Assembly: GCF_900113965.1 (NCBI RefSeq)
Contig: NZ_FORI01000005.1
Span: 62,001-126,000 of the forward strand
Length of the DNA stretch: 64,000 nt
Reading direction: 5' to 3'
Origin: Treponema bryantii
Lineage (GTDB): Bacteria; Spirochaetota; Spirochaetia; Treponematales; Treponemataceae
Made by a program: the position numbers and the translations under genes. The notes under the pieces were generated by a model. That model was not told the origin of the DNA. It saw only the letters and a list, made by a program, of their open reading frames with translations, and did not search any database. Of this stretch, positions 8,526 to 17,053 are shown piece after piece; the stretch's first letter is position 1, and every line of letters starts with the position of its first letter.

Positions 8526-8978
8526 CTATTTGTAAATAACCTTAAAAGTCTGATATACAAGCTTTATATCCGGAGTAAACTCAAAGCCAAGAATTGCGCC
8601 TTCATCTTCCAGATATTCCTGTTTTCTTTCTTTCCACTGACCAAGATTTTCATCTTCGCCTTCGAGTTTTGCCATTTCCCAGGTAACTTCATTGAAAGGA
8701 ACAATTTCTACAGACTGAGTTTCAATTACGCAGCGGGGATTATTCGCACGGTCTAGAACTACATAGAGTTCTCCAGATACAGGAAGAGGCTCCTGATCAA
8801 TTGAGTAGGTTGCCCAGCTGGTAAAGAAGGCAGTTTTACGGTCTGTGAGAACAAGTGTAATCAGTTCATCACCAACAAAGCCTGTGGCTTCAAAATTAAG
8901 GTCTCCGGCACAGCGGTCTTCTTCGCTGCGACCAGTTTCTTTTATGAATTTTTCCCAGTATTCGTCAATATTTGTCAT
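8526..8978 (-). CDS. ASCH domain protein (YhfF-like)
   Basis: The 150-residue protein has the ASCH/YhfF layout: WEKFIKETG, then FEATGFVGDELITLVLTDRKTAFFTSW, ELYVVLDRANNPRCVIETQSVEIVPFNEV, and a terminal LVYQTFKVIYK. ASCH domains have an RNA-binding PUA-like fold and some are nucleoside amidohydrolases or RNases; the role of this one is not established. Length is normal. It lies in a leftward group of small genes and starts one helix-turn from the neighbouring membrane-protein gene. Confidence 0.75.
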   Translation of the reverse strand: MTNIDEYWEKFIKETGRSEEDRCAGDLNFEATGFVGDELITLVLTDRKTAFFTSWATYSIDQEPLPVSGELYVVLDRANNPRCVIETQSVEIVPFNEVTWEMAKLEGEDENLGQWKERKQEYLEDEGAILGFEFTPDIKLVYQTFKVIYK

Positions 8979-8981
8979 TTT

Positions 8982-9272
8982 CTAGTTCCGTTTAGCAAGC
9001 ATAATTATAAAGGCAATAATATAACACAGGGCAGGTAATACAACACAAATCAATGTAGATACCGGAATGCCCCAGAGTCCGTATTTTGTTGCGGTAAGAA
9101 CACCAAGTTCAATTAAAAGTTCGTAAACTAAAGCGGCATAGGTAAGAAGAAAGCCGGAAACCATAAAAGACCAGGCAGCTGTTCTTTTTTTAGACATTAA
9201 AAGAATTGCGAGAAAAGCAACAATTCCGCCGGTTATGAGTTTAATTATAAATAATAAAATTCTTGGTTCCAT
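8982..9272 (-). CDS. Small membrane protein, unknown function
   Basis: The start at 9272 (MEPRILLF) is preferred because GAGGGG lies five bases upstream; the longer frame to 9323 would translate the palindromic repeat at 9287-9313. The 96-residue product has three predicted membrane helices (LLFIIKLITGGIVAFLAILLM; WSFMVSGFLLTYAALVYELL; ICVVLPALCYIIAFIIML) and a basic C-terminus (LAKRN). No family is recognised. Confidence 0.55.
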   Translation of the reverse strand: MEPRILLFIIKLITGGIVAFLAILLMSKKRTAAWSFMVSGFLLTYAALVYELLIELGVLTATKYGLWGIPVSTLICVVLPALCYIIAFIIMLAKRN

Positions 9273-9286
9273 ATTACCCCTCATTG

Positions 9287-9313
9287 TCATTATCGGGCTT
9301 GACCCGATAATCT
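9287..9313. repeat. Second copy of the GTCATT-type palindrome
   Basis: ATTATCGGG, CTTGA, CCCGATAAT at 9289-9311, framed by GTC and CTT. The arms differ from the copy at 8497-8517 but stay complementary, as expected of a mobile palindrome family. Confidence 0.65.
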
Positions 9314-10122
9314 TAATACTCAAAAGGTGAGTTTTTTAATTTTGTGAAAACTCCTTTGTCTGCTCCAAAAGGAACAATAGAAGGAGTATTGTATTCAGGG
9401 CTTATAAAAATGCCGCAATCCAGACAGTGAAGTGCAAAGTCCTGATATTTATCCTGAGGTACTTTTGGGAAAAGGTATGGGCCCTGGCGTTCCCAGTATT
9501 TTGTGAGAACAGTATCATAAATAAACCAGTCTTTTTCCTGGCGTTCCTGAAGAGCTTTAATCAGATTGTAGATAGAACGAGTATAAGCAACTTCCATTGA
9601 GTATGGAAGCTTTACAGTTCCACGAATCATAAGCAGCGAATCTGGATTTTCTTCTATTTTCTTTGTATCCAGGGCAAGCAGGAAAATAGATTCTGCCCAT
9701 GGGAGTGGGGGAGTGAGAATAAGAGCTGGAATTTCTGAAATGTTGATTTTTTCGTTCTGTGCATTCCAAGGACGGTAAATGCTTGTTCCATCCTGAAAAA
9801 CGGAAAGACCAGCTTCTAAGGCTGCTTTCTGAGATGGAAAACACAACACTGTACGGTCTGAGGCAAATAATTCACTTACTGCTTTCTGAAGGTTGTAAGA
9901 AGGCTTTTCTTCACAAATAAAACTTCCGTTCTGGCCGCGGGCAATAGTATTTTTCATCATAGTAAAAGCACTGCCACCTTCCCAGCCAAGAATTGCGCGT
10001 CCTGCTTCCTGATACAAATCAGTTACGCGAATCCCTTTTGCAGTGTATAAAAAACATCCCCGAGCGCGTCTAACAGCGCCATAGCGTTTATGAAGTTCAA
10101 CAAATAATTCAGACTTATTCAT
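9313..10122 (-). CDS. Aminotransferase-like conserved protein, unknown function
   Basis: The 269-residue protein begins like a class-III aminotransferase (RRARGCFLYTAKGIRVTDLY, similar to the family's ylyDxdGxxyLD opening), but it is much shorter than the usual 400-450 residues and I see no S-x-K lysine motif for PLP. It could be a stripped-down PLP-fold relative, an old remnant or an unrelated protein. The C-terminus (SIVPFGADKGVFTKLKNSPFEY) is well formed, so it looks like a functional gene instead of a fresh pseudogene. Function unknown. Confidence 0.45.
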   Translation of the reverse strand: MNKSELFVELHKRYGAVRRARGCFLYTAKGIRVTDLYQEAGRAILGWEGGSAFTMMKNTIARGQNGSFICEEKPSYNLQKAVSELFASDRTVLCFPSQKAALEAGLSVFQDGTSIYRPWNAQNEKINISEIPALILTPPLPWAESIFLLALDTKKIEENPDSLLMIRGTVKLPYSMEVAYTRSIYNLIKALQERQEKDWFIYDTVLTKYWERQGPYLFPKVPQDKYQDFALHCLDCGIFISPEYNTPSIVPFGADKGVFTKLKNSPFEY

Positions 10123-10135
10123 AAGTATATTATAA

Positions 10136-10180
10136 CAAAAAACTGCCGCAGTGTCTTATGTCTAACACTGCGGCAGTAAA
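10136..10180 (-). terminator. Intrinsic terminator after mmsB
   Basis: ACTGCCGCAGTGT (10142-10154) pairs perfectly with ACACTGCGGCAGT (10165-10177). On the minus strand the stem is followed by TTTTTTGTT, so it ends the leftward chvE-mmsA-mmsB transcript. Confidence 0.9.
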
Positions 10181-10221
10181 GTTTACAAGAAGGACATCAA
10201 TGTAACTTTAAAGAAGGCATT

Positions 10222-11463
10222 TTATTTGCTGGTTCGTTTTTTCTTTGAAACAACGTCAAAGATTACTGCACCAAGGAGGACCAAACCTTTAACTGCACGC
10301 TGCCAGTTCATATCGATACCGAGGATTGACATACCATTGTTCAATACACCCATAAAGATAGCACCGATAACTGCACCACCTACAGTACCTGTTCCACCGT
10401 ATGCCGAAGCACCACCGATGAAGCAGGAAGCGATAGCATCCATTTCGTAGTTCTGACCAGCAGTTGGCTGAGCAGAGTTCATGCGGGAAATTGTTACGAG
10501 AGCAGCAACTGCAGAAATGAATCCCATGTTTGTATATGCAAAGAACATTACATTATCTGTGTTGATACCAGAAAGTTTTGCAGCCTTTGCGTTACCACCA
10601 ATTGCGTAGAGGTAGCGGCCAGGAACTGTGTTCTGTGTAAAGTAAGCATAAGCAGCTACGATTATAGCAAGAAGAATGAGTACAACAGGAAGACCACGGT
10701 CGCGTGCAAGGAACTGACCAAGAATAAGGATTACAATTGAAAGTACACAAAGCTTTGCAATGAAAGAACCCTTAGAAGAAACAGTATAGTTATTCTTAAT
10801 CTTCTTGCGGCGGCTTACGATTTCAAGAACAACGTAAGCAAGAATACAGATTGCTGTGATGATAAGAGTTACCATGAAAGTATACTTATCAACAAACTCA
10901 TCAAAAATATCAAGTTCACCGAACTTTTCGATAGTAGCATCACTTGGATTTGGAAGGAAGCTTTCGAAGAGGTTACGATACTTATCTGGGAATGGAGAAA
11001 TAGGTTTACCATCAAGAACGATAGTTGCAACACCGCGCCACAAGAGCATACCAGCAAGGGTAGTAATGAATGGTGGAATGTGTACGTATGCAATGAAGAA
11101 ACCGTGGAAAGCACCAATCAATGTACCCATAAGGAGACAGAGACAGATAGAAAGCCAGATAGGCATTTCAAGAGTTACAATAAATACACCTGCAAGAGCA
11201 CCAACGAGAGCTACTACAGAACCAACAGACAAATCGATGTTACCACCAGTAAGAATACAAAGAAGCATACCAGTTGCAAGAATTGCTACGTAAGAGTTCT
11301 GGCGGATAATGTTTGTAATGTTTGCCGGAGCAAAGAGAGAGCCGTGATCTCCGATTCTGATAAGAATCTCAAACAGTATCATTACACCAACAAGGATAAA
11401 AAGCATTGTATTACCCTTGAAAACTGATTTAAGGTTATCACCAATCTTATTTTTCTTTTCCAT
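10222..11463 (-). CDS. mmsB: Multiple-monosaccharide ABC transporter permease
   Basis: The 413-residue permease has about 10 membrane helices and the BPD_transp_2 pattern of ribose/galactose/xylose permeases: NIIRQNSYVAILATGMLLCILTGGNIDLS near the start and CFIGGASAYGGTGTVGGAVIGA before the last helices. It pairs with the double-ATPase and ChvE-type binding protein upstream in the same transcript, matching the ChvE/GguA/GguB (MmsB/MmsA/ChvE) import system for arabinose, galactose, xylose and similar sugars. AGGAG lies close upstream, and only two bases separate it from mmsA. Confidence 0.9.
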   Translation of the reverse strand: MEKKNKIGDNLKSVFKGNTMLFILVGVMILFEILIRIGDHGSLFAPANITNIIRQNSYVAILATGMLLCILTGGNIDLSVGSVVALVGALAGVFIVTLEMPIWLSICLCLLMGTLIGAFHGFFIAYVHIPPFITTLAGMLLWRGVATIVLDGKPISPFPDKYRNLFESFLPNPSDATIEKFGELDIFDEFVDKYTFMVTLIITAICILAYVVLEIVSRRKKIKNNYTVSSKGSFIAKLCVLSIVILILGQFLARDRGLPVVLILLAIIVAAYAYFTQNTVPGRYLYAIGGNAKAAKLSGINTDNVMFFAYTNMGFISAVAALVTISRMNSAQPTAGQNYEMDAIASCFIGGASAYGGTGTVGGAVIGAIFMGVLNNGMSILGIDMNWQRAVKGLVLLGAVIFDVVSKKKRTSK

Positions 11464-11465
11464 TT

Positions 11466-13013
11466 TTATTCTCCTAAATTAGCTGTTTTACCAGAATTGA
11501 TAATCTCAGTCATAATCTTTTCCTGAGTAGCGTCTTTTCCGTTCATTTCTGCAATCATCTTACCTTCGTTCATTACGTAAATGCGGTCGCACATACCAAG
11601 AATTTCAGGCATTTCCGAAGAAATCATAATTACAGATTTTCCTTCTGCTACCATCTTATTGATGATACAGTAGATTTCGTACTTAGCACCAACATCAATA
11701 CCTCTTGTAGGTTCGTCAAGAATCAGGATATCTGGTTCAGCGAAAAGCCATTTACCAAGAAGTACCTTCTGCATGTTTCCACCAGAAAGATTTCCAACGT
11801 CTTCCATTACAGTAGCGCACTTAGTGTGCATATCTTTTGCCATCTGCTCTGAATACATTCTTTCTTTATCAAAATCGAGAACAAAGTGGTTTGAAATCTT
11901 TTCAGGTTTTGCAGCTGTTGTATTCTTACAGATTGATTCAGAAAGAATAAGTCCGTTACCTTTGCGGTCTTCTGTTACATATGCAAGACCAGCTTTAATT
12001 GCAGATTTTACATTTGGGAAAGAAACTTCTTTGCCATTCATGAAAATCTGACCGTGGATGTTAGTACCATAAGAGCGTCCGAAAATACTCATTGCAAGCT
12101 CAGTGCGTCCTGCACCCATAAGTCCTGAGATACCAAGAACTTCACCTTTACGGAGGTTGAAGTTGATGTTATCGCAAACTTTGATTCCGTCAAATACAGG
12201 ATGGTCTACACACCAGTTCTTTACTTCGAAACAAACTTCTCCAACATGTGGTTCTCGTTTCGGGAAGCGGTCTGTAAGACTACGTCCTACCATGGCAGAA
12301 ATAATTGTATCTTCTGTAAAATTATCTTTTGCTTTATCAAGGGAAGTAATTGAAGTACCATCGCGGATAACAGTAATCTTATCTGCAACGTATGAAACTT
12401 CATTCAATTTATGTGAAATAATGATTGAAGTCATTCCCTGTTTTTTGAACTCAAGAAGAAGGTCAAGCAGGTGCTTAGCTTCTGTATCGTTCAAAGATGC
12501 TGTAGGTTCATCAAGAATAAGAAGTTTTACGTTCTTTCCAAGCGCTTTAGCAATTTCTACAAGCTGCTGTTTACCTACACCAATATCCTTAATTAATGTT
12601 TTAGATGAATCTTTTAAACCAACCATTCTTAAAAGTTCATCTGACTTATCAAAGGTCTCAGCCCAGTTGATTTTAGCTTTAGATCCTCTCTCATTTCCGA
12701 GGAACATGTTCTCACCGATTGTGAGAAGTGGAACAAGGGCAAGCTCCTGATGAATAATTACAATTCCTTTTGCCTCACTGTCCCTGATTGTCTGGAACTT
12801 ACAAACTTCGCCGTTGTAGACAATGTCGCCTGTATATGTTCCATATGGATAAATACCACTCAGAACATTCATCAAAGTTGATTTTCCGGCACCGTTTTCA
12901 CCACAAATAGCGTGAATCTCACCTTCTTCAACAGTAAGATTTACGTTATCAAGTGCTTTTACTCCCGGGAACAACTTTGTAATATTTTTCATTTCCAATA
13001 ATGTTTTAGCCAT
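11466..13013 (-). CDS. mmsA: Multiple-monosaccharide ABC transporter ATPase (two ABC domains)
   Basis: The 515-residue protein has two fused ABC domains. The first has Walker A GENGAGKST, signature region VGKQQLVEIAKAL and Walker B LLILDEPTASL. The second has the degenerate Walker A GLMGAGRTE typical of sugar importers of this class, signature LSGGNMQKV and Walker B ILILDEPTRGID. This is the RbsA/MglA/GguA architecture. It energises the MmsB permease. GAGGGG lies seven bases before the start. An attenuator-like hairpin separates it from chvE, which should lower its expression relative to the binding protein. Confidence 0.92.
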   Translation of the reverse strand: MAKTLLEMKNITKLFPGVKALDNVNLTVEEGEIHAICGENGAGKSTLMNVLSGIYPYGTYTGDIVYNGEVCKFQTIRDSEAKGIVIIHQELALVPLLTIGENMFLGNERGSKAKINWAETFDKSDELLRMVGLKDSSKTLIKDIGVGKQQLVEIAKALGKNVKLLILDEPTASLNDTEAKHLLDLLLEFKKQGMTSIIISHKLNEVSYVADKITVIRDGTSITSLDKAKDNFTEDTIISAMVGRSLTDRFPKREPHVGEVCFEVKNWCVDHPVFDGIKVCDNINFNLRKGEVLGISGLMGAGRTELAMSIFGRSYGTNIHGQIFMNGKEVSFPNVKSAIKAGLAYVTEDRKGNGLILSESICKNTTAAKPEKISNHFVLDFDKERMYSEQMAKDMHTKCATVMEDVGNLSGGNMQKVLLGKWLFAEPDILILDEPTRGIDVGAKYEIYCIINKMVAEGKSVIMISSEMPEILGMCDRIYVMNEGKMIAEMNGKDATQEKIMTEIINSGKTANLGE

Positions 13014-13052
13014 TGGAACCCCTCTTTAAATACTTATAAATGAATTGTTATT

Positions 13053-13090
13053 AAAAAAGAACCTTTAGTGTAGAGCTAAAGGTTCTTTTC
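13053..13090 (-). terminator. Attenuator/terminator between chvE and mmsA
   Basis: On the minus strand AAGAACCTTTAG pairs with CTAAAGGTTCTT around a 7-nt loop and is followed by TTTTAA. It sits inside the operon, so partial readthrough would give a high binding-protein to transporter ratio. Confidence 0.85.
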
Positions 13091-13108
13091 TAACTTAAGC
13101 TAGTTTAA

Positions 13109-14200
13109 CTATTTAAGTTCAGCAGCTGTGTAGTACTTCTTGTTGTTTACAAGGAAGTCATAGCATGTATCGCTCAATACTTCTTCTGGAGTACAGAGGA
13201 ATGAAGGAATGAATGATGTTGGATCCTGGAGGTTCTTTTCATTGTTGTTGTAGTCTGTAGTGTTGTTTACAGATACTTTCTTTCCTTCACCGATAGCCTG
13301 AATCATTTCAAGAACCTTTGCTGCAAGTACACGAGTATCCTTGAATACGTTCATAGCCTGAAGTCCCTTAATCATGTTCTTTGTGTTTGCGATATCGCAG
13401 TCCTGACCTGTGATAAGAGGGATGTTAGCAGCTGTATAACCAGCAGATACGAGAGCGTTTGTAGCACCAAGAGCTGTAGAGTCGTTTGAACAGAGAACTG
13501 CATCAAGCTTTGTTCCCTTTGGACCATACTTGTTTGATGTGATAAGGTTTTCCATTCTCTTCTGAGCCTCTTCTGTAGACCAGTTGAGTGTAGCAACCTG
13601 AGCTTTTGTTGTCTGGCCTGAGCGGCAAACAACTACTCCGCTGTCGAGGTAAGGTTTAATAACCTTCATAGCACCGTTGAAGAAGAAGTTAGCATTGTTG
13701 TCACCTGGATCACCAGTGAAGAATTCCATATAAGCTGGATCATCTTTTGTACGGTTCTTAAGGTTAAGAGCTCTTTCGAGGTACTGTCCCTGCATCTTTC
13801 CAACCAATTCGTTATCGAATGTAGCATAGTAAGAAACAGCTTTTGTATTCATGATAAGGCGGTCATAAGCGATAACCTGAATCTTCTTTTTTCTAGCCTG
13901 TTCAAGAACGTTTGAAAGTGAAGAACCATCAACAGCAACGATTACGAGAATCTTACATTTTCCTGTAATCATGTTTTCAATCTGTGATATCTGTGTTGGG
14001 ATATCATTTGCAGCATACTGAAGGTCTACTACGAAGCCAGCTTTTTCAAGCTCAGCCTTCATATTAGCTCCATCCTGGTTCCAGCGCTGAAGGTCTTTTG
14101 TAGGCATAGAAACACCAACTTTTGTTCCCTTAGCAGACTTAGCGAATACTGCACCCATAAGAGTTGCAGTTGCCAAAAGAATAGCAATAATTTTTTTCAT
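13109..14200 (-). CDS. chvE: ChvE-type multiple-monosaccharide binding protein
   Basis: The start at 14200 gives a signal peptide (MKKIIAILLATATLMGAVFA) and has AGGAG upstream. The mature protein follows ChvE closely: VGVSMPTKDLQRWNQDG, DLQYAANDIPTQISQIENM, VIAYDRLIMN, YYATFDNELVG, FFTGDPGDNNA and LITGQDCDIANTKNMIKGLQ. ChvE is the periplasmic receptor for aldoses and, in Agrobacterium, also a sensor ligand for VirA. Here it is first in the chvE-mmsA-mmsB transporter operon and next to a sugar-type two-component system that carries two more binding proteins, so it is probably under that system's control. Confidence 0.92.
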   Translation of the reverse strand: MKKIIAILLATATLMGAVFAKSAKGTKVGVSMPTKDLQRWNQDGANMKAELEKAGFVVDLQYAANDIPTQISQIENMITGKCKILVIVAVDGSSLSNVLEQARKKKIQVIAYDRLIMNTKAVSYYATFDNELVGKMQGQYLERALNLKNRTKDDPAYMEFFTGDPGDNNANFFFNGAMKVIKPYLDSGVVVCRSGQTTKAQVATLNWSTEEAQKRMENLITSNKYGPKGTKLDAVLCSNDSTALGATNALVSAGYTAANIPLITGQDCDIANTKNMIKGLQAMNVFKDTRVLAAKVLEMIQAIGEGKKVSVNNTTDYNNNEKNLQDPTSFIPSFLCTPEEVLSDTCYDFLVNNKKYYTAAELK

Positions 14201-14397
14201 AAGAAAAAACACTCCTAAATTTTTTTTATGTAGAGCCAACGGCTCTTTTTTACAATTAGGAGTATAACGTAGCAAAAGGCCATAAATTCACGCAAATTCT
14301 TGAGAATTTTGCTATTTTCTTATTTTGTTTAGGGAAATCCCCCTAGGAAAATATGTGAAATCTATAAAATTTTGTGGTTTAAATTGTGCTAATGCTA

Positions 14398-14434
14398 CGG
14401 TGGTTTCGATACGGCTCCGCTTACTCAACCACCG
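14398..14434. repeat. Dispersed palindrome copy 2
   Basis: CGGTGGTT at 14398-14405 pairs with AACCACCG at 14427-14434; the centre is TCGATACGGCTCCGCTTACTC, a long-variant core. It lies between the chvE leader (14201-14397, AT-rich, with a small AGAGCC-aac-GGCTCT hairpin at 14232-14246) and the end of the upstream lipoprotein gene. Confidence 0.8.
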
Positions 14435-14437
14435 GGG

Positions 14438-15484
14438 TTATTCTTTGTAGACTGAAGCAGCTGAATGGAAGCCCGATTCAATGATGATTTTATCCAGATT
14501 GTATTTATCAACATGAACTGGTTCCAGCCAGACAGTAGGAATTTTTGCAAAACCATTATCTATAACACTGCAGCGGAAACGGCTCTCATTGATTTCTTCG
14601 TGTTTTGCAAGGTGTACGGCACACTCTGCGGCTACTTCTGCAAGCTGAATAATCGGTTTGTAGATAGTAAAGGCCTGTTTACCCTGCACAATGTACTGAC
14701 AGGCAGAAATATCTGCATCCTGACCGCAGACAGGAATGTTTGTGTCCGGATAGTAGCGGTTAATTGCCTGAATAACACTTGCGGCTACAGCATCGTTTCC
14801 GCAGATGATTGCATCGGGGAAGGTGTCGCTTTTGAGAATACGTACCATTTCCTGGTAGGAAAGATCGTAATTCCAGCCATCAGTATAAAAAGTATGATTT
14901 ATGTGAGCAGAAGTGTTACGGATAATGCGGTTTATTCCGTCCATTATGAGAATCATATTATAATCTTCTGAAGGACCAAGAATACAGTACCAGTTTTTAC
15001 CATTTGCGCGGCGGAGCATTTCCTGCGCCATCTGTTCTCCAACCTTTTCACTGTCAATTGTAAGATAGAGGTTTACATCTGCATTGAGGGCAAGACGGTC
15101 GTAAGAGATAACAGGAATATTTTTTGCTCGGAGTTTTGCAACACTTTCAGAAATAGAGGTTGCTTCTTTTGGAAGAACAACTACACAATCTACATTGCGT
15201 TCAAGAAGGTACATAAGCTGGCGGTTCTGTTCTTCGATATTGTTGCCGGCGTTCTGAACAATTACGTCCGCGCCCATCTCCTTCACCTTGTTAATAAACA
15301 CATCGAGGTCGCGCTGCCAGCGCTCAATAGCCAGCGTGTCGATTGAAAAGCCGATAGTTATAGGCCGAGCCGGGGCCGGCGAAGGCTGGCGGACCGTAGA
15401 AGCAGCTTCCTGTTTTTTGCAGGAAACGGTGAGTGCGAGGCACACAGCAAATAGGAGAACCACTCGTAAATACTTTTTTAACAT
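14438..15484 (-). CDS. Sugar-binding lipoprotein, XylF/ChvE-like (sensor-associated)
   Basis: The 348-residue protein has a lipoprotein signal with lipobox LTVSC (Cys22) and a Pro/Ala-rich linker. The rest is a type-I periplasmic binding protein: GFSIDTLAIERWQRD, DCVVVLPKEATSISESV, VISYDRLALN, YLTIDSEKVGEQM and ICGNDAVAASVIQAI. It resembles ChvE but diverges from the transporter's own binding protein at 13109-14200. Its start lies three bases after the response regulator stop, so it belongs to the sensor operon. It may deliver sugar to the kinase or be a second receptor for MmsAB. Confidence 0.82.
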   Translation of the reverse strand: MLKKYLRVVLLFAVCLALTVSCKKQEAASTVRQPSPAPARPITIGFSIDTLAIERWQRDLDVFINKVKEMGADVIVQNAGNNIEEQNRQLMYLLERNVDCVVVLPKEATSISESVAKLRAKNIPVISYDRLALNADVNLYLTIDSEKVGEQMAQEMLRRANGKNWYCILGPSEDYNMILIMDGINRIIRNTSAHINHTFYTDGWNYDLSYQEMVRILKSDTFPDAIICGNDAVAASVIQAINRYYPDTNIPVCGQDADISACQYIVQGKQAFTIYKPIIQLAEVAAECAVHLAKHEEINESRFRCSVIDNGFAKIPTVWLEPVHVDKYNLDKIIIESGFHSAASVYKE

Positions 15485-15487
15485 TTT

Positions 15488-17053
15488 TTATTTTACCTTC
15501 CTGTATTCTTTTGGGGAAAGACCATATTTTGTTTTAAATATTCGGCTGAAGTAGTTCTGATCGTTATAACCAACCTCAGCAGTAATTTCTTTAATTGAAA
15601 GACTTGTTTCAGAAAGCAGCTGACGTGATTTTTCAAGCCTCTTATCTGAAATAAAGTTGATAAAGGTTTCGCCTTTTTCTTCTTTAAAAAGTTTACTTAG
15701 ATAGAAAGAACTAACGCCAACAAAGTCTGCCGCAGTTTCCAGAGAAATGTCCGAAGAAAGATTTTCATCAACATAAGCGCAAACCTTTTTGATGATAGGA
15801 TTTTCTTCTGCCTTCTTTACGCTTGAAACCGCCTGAGTACATTCCATCAAAAACTTCTGTGCAAACTCTTTAATTAGCTTTGTGTCATTGATAGTACTCA
15901 TAGTTGCAAAAGCATTATCAAAGGTTTCGCTTGTAAAGGTTTTATTCTGCTCGTGAGTAGCGTTATTTGCTGTTACAATCAGTTCAAAGAAAGCGTTTTT
16001 GATTTTGTCGATGGCAAGCTTCTGCGCAATGAGTTCAGAGGTAAAAAGTTCAAGAAAGGATTTTACACCGTTAGAGTCGCCAGAAGAAAGCTTGTTGATA
16101 ATCTGATTTTTGAATTCGTTGGTACTTGCTTTTCTGGAGAGGGTGTTCTGTGCTGATGAATAGGTAATGCCGTCGGTAAAGATAAGGCCGCCGTCGTTAG
16201 AAACCTTATTAAGAGCCGAAAGCGCCTCGCTATACGAAGCCTGAAGCTTGCTTTTATCAGAAAAAACAGAACTTACTCCGGCCCGAATACCTGCTGTAAT
16301 ATTATAACTGAGTGAAGTGTAGAACTTTTTAATCTGTTCCTGAATCTCACTGTATTCCGGGTTTTCGGAAAAAATCGGAAAGTATACAACGATGCGGTTC
16401 ATAATAAAACTACTTACAAGACAGCGGTGTTCAGTGTTCAAAAGCTCGTGGATTTTTAGGTAAGTGCTGTACTGGTTATCAGAATTAATATTCGGGAATT
16501 CAAAACAGCAGAAAACCCACGGATTATCTGTAAGATTAAAATAATCAAGATATGAAGAAAGGTCGATGGATTTTTCGTTGTTGTAAATGCAGGCGTAGAT
16601 GAAGTCGTTTTCAATCATCGGAGAAACAAGGTCCAGCTTTTTATGAAGCTCCATATCTGCAGAAAGCTTTCCCTGTTTTTCCTGAACCAGCTGCATTGCA
16701 CCGCGGATAGTTTCTATTACAACGTTACGATTTACAGGCTTTGTGATGTATTTATATGCGCCAAGGTTAATTGCTTCCTGGGCATATTGAAAACGGTCAA
16801 AAGCACTAAGAATTACAAAAACAATATTCGGCTTAAGTTTTGTGATTACGCTAACAGTTTCAAGTCCGCTCAGGCCCGGCATGTTGATATCCATAAAGAT
16901 GATATCGATATTTTCTTTCATAACGATTTCGATTGCTTCTGTGCCGGAAAGGGCAGTGAATACCTTCATTTCATCAGCAAAGTTTTTGTTGATGATAAAG
17001 GAAAGAGAATCAATTACAATCTGTTCATCGTCTGTTACTAAAATATTAAACAT
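15488..17053 (-). CDS. Response regulator with AraC-type output domain (YesN-like)
   Basis: The receiver domain has acidic pocket D8/D9, phospho-acceptor D55 (IIFMDINMPG), S83 and K105 (YITKPVN). A roughly 270-residue middle region links it to a C-terminal AraC HTH pair (SLETAADFVGVSSFYLSKLF and SLSIKEITAEVGYNDQNYF, ending LSPKEYRKVK). At 521 residues it has the length of YesN-type regulators. It overlaps the kinase gene by eight bases. Such regulators usually activate the neighbouring sugar-transport genes; chvE-mmsAB is the obvious target, by inference. Confidence 0.92.
   Translation of the reverse strand: MFNILVTDDEQIVIDSLSFIINKNFADEMKVFTALSGTEAIEIVMKENIDIIFMDINMPGLSGLETVSVITKLKPNIVFVILSAFDRFQYAQEAINLGAYKYITKPVNRNVVIETIRGAMQLVQEKQGKLSADMELHKKLDLVSPMIENDFIYACIYNNEKSIDLSSYLDYFNLTDNPWVFCCFEFPNINSDNQYSTYLKIHELLNTEHRCLVSSFIMNRIVVYFPIFSENPEYSEIQEQIKKFYTSLSYNITAGIRAGVSSVFSDKSKLQASYSEALSALNKVSNDGGLIFTDGITYSSAQNTLSRKASTNEFKNQIINKLSSGDSNGVKSFLELFTSELIAQKLAIDKIKNAFFELIVTANNATHEQNKTFTSETFDNAFATMSTINDTKLIKEFAQKFLMECTQAVSSVKKAEENPIIKKVCAYVDENLSSDISLETAADFVGVSSFYLSKLFKEEKGETFINFISDKRLEKSRQLLSETSLSIKEITAEVGYNDQNYFSRIFKTKYGLSPKEYRKVK

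Noticed and set aside
14223-14254. AGAGCC-aac-GGCTCT hairpin as a terminator of a plus-strand gene
   Set aside because: It has a T tract on the plus strand, but no plus-strand gene lies upstream; it is in the chvE leader on the other strand.
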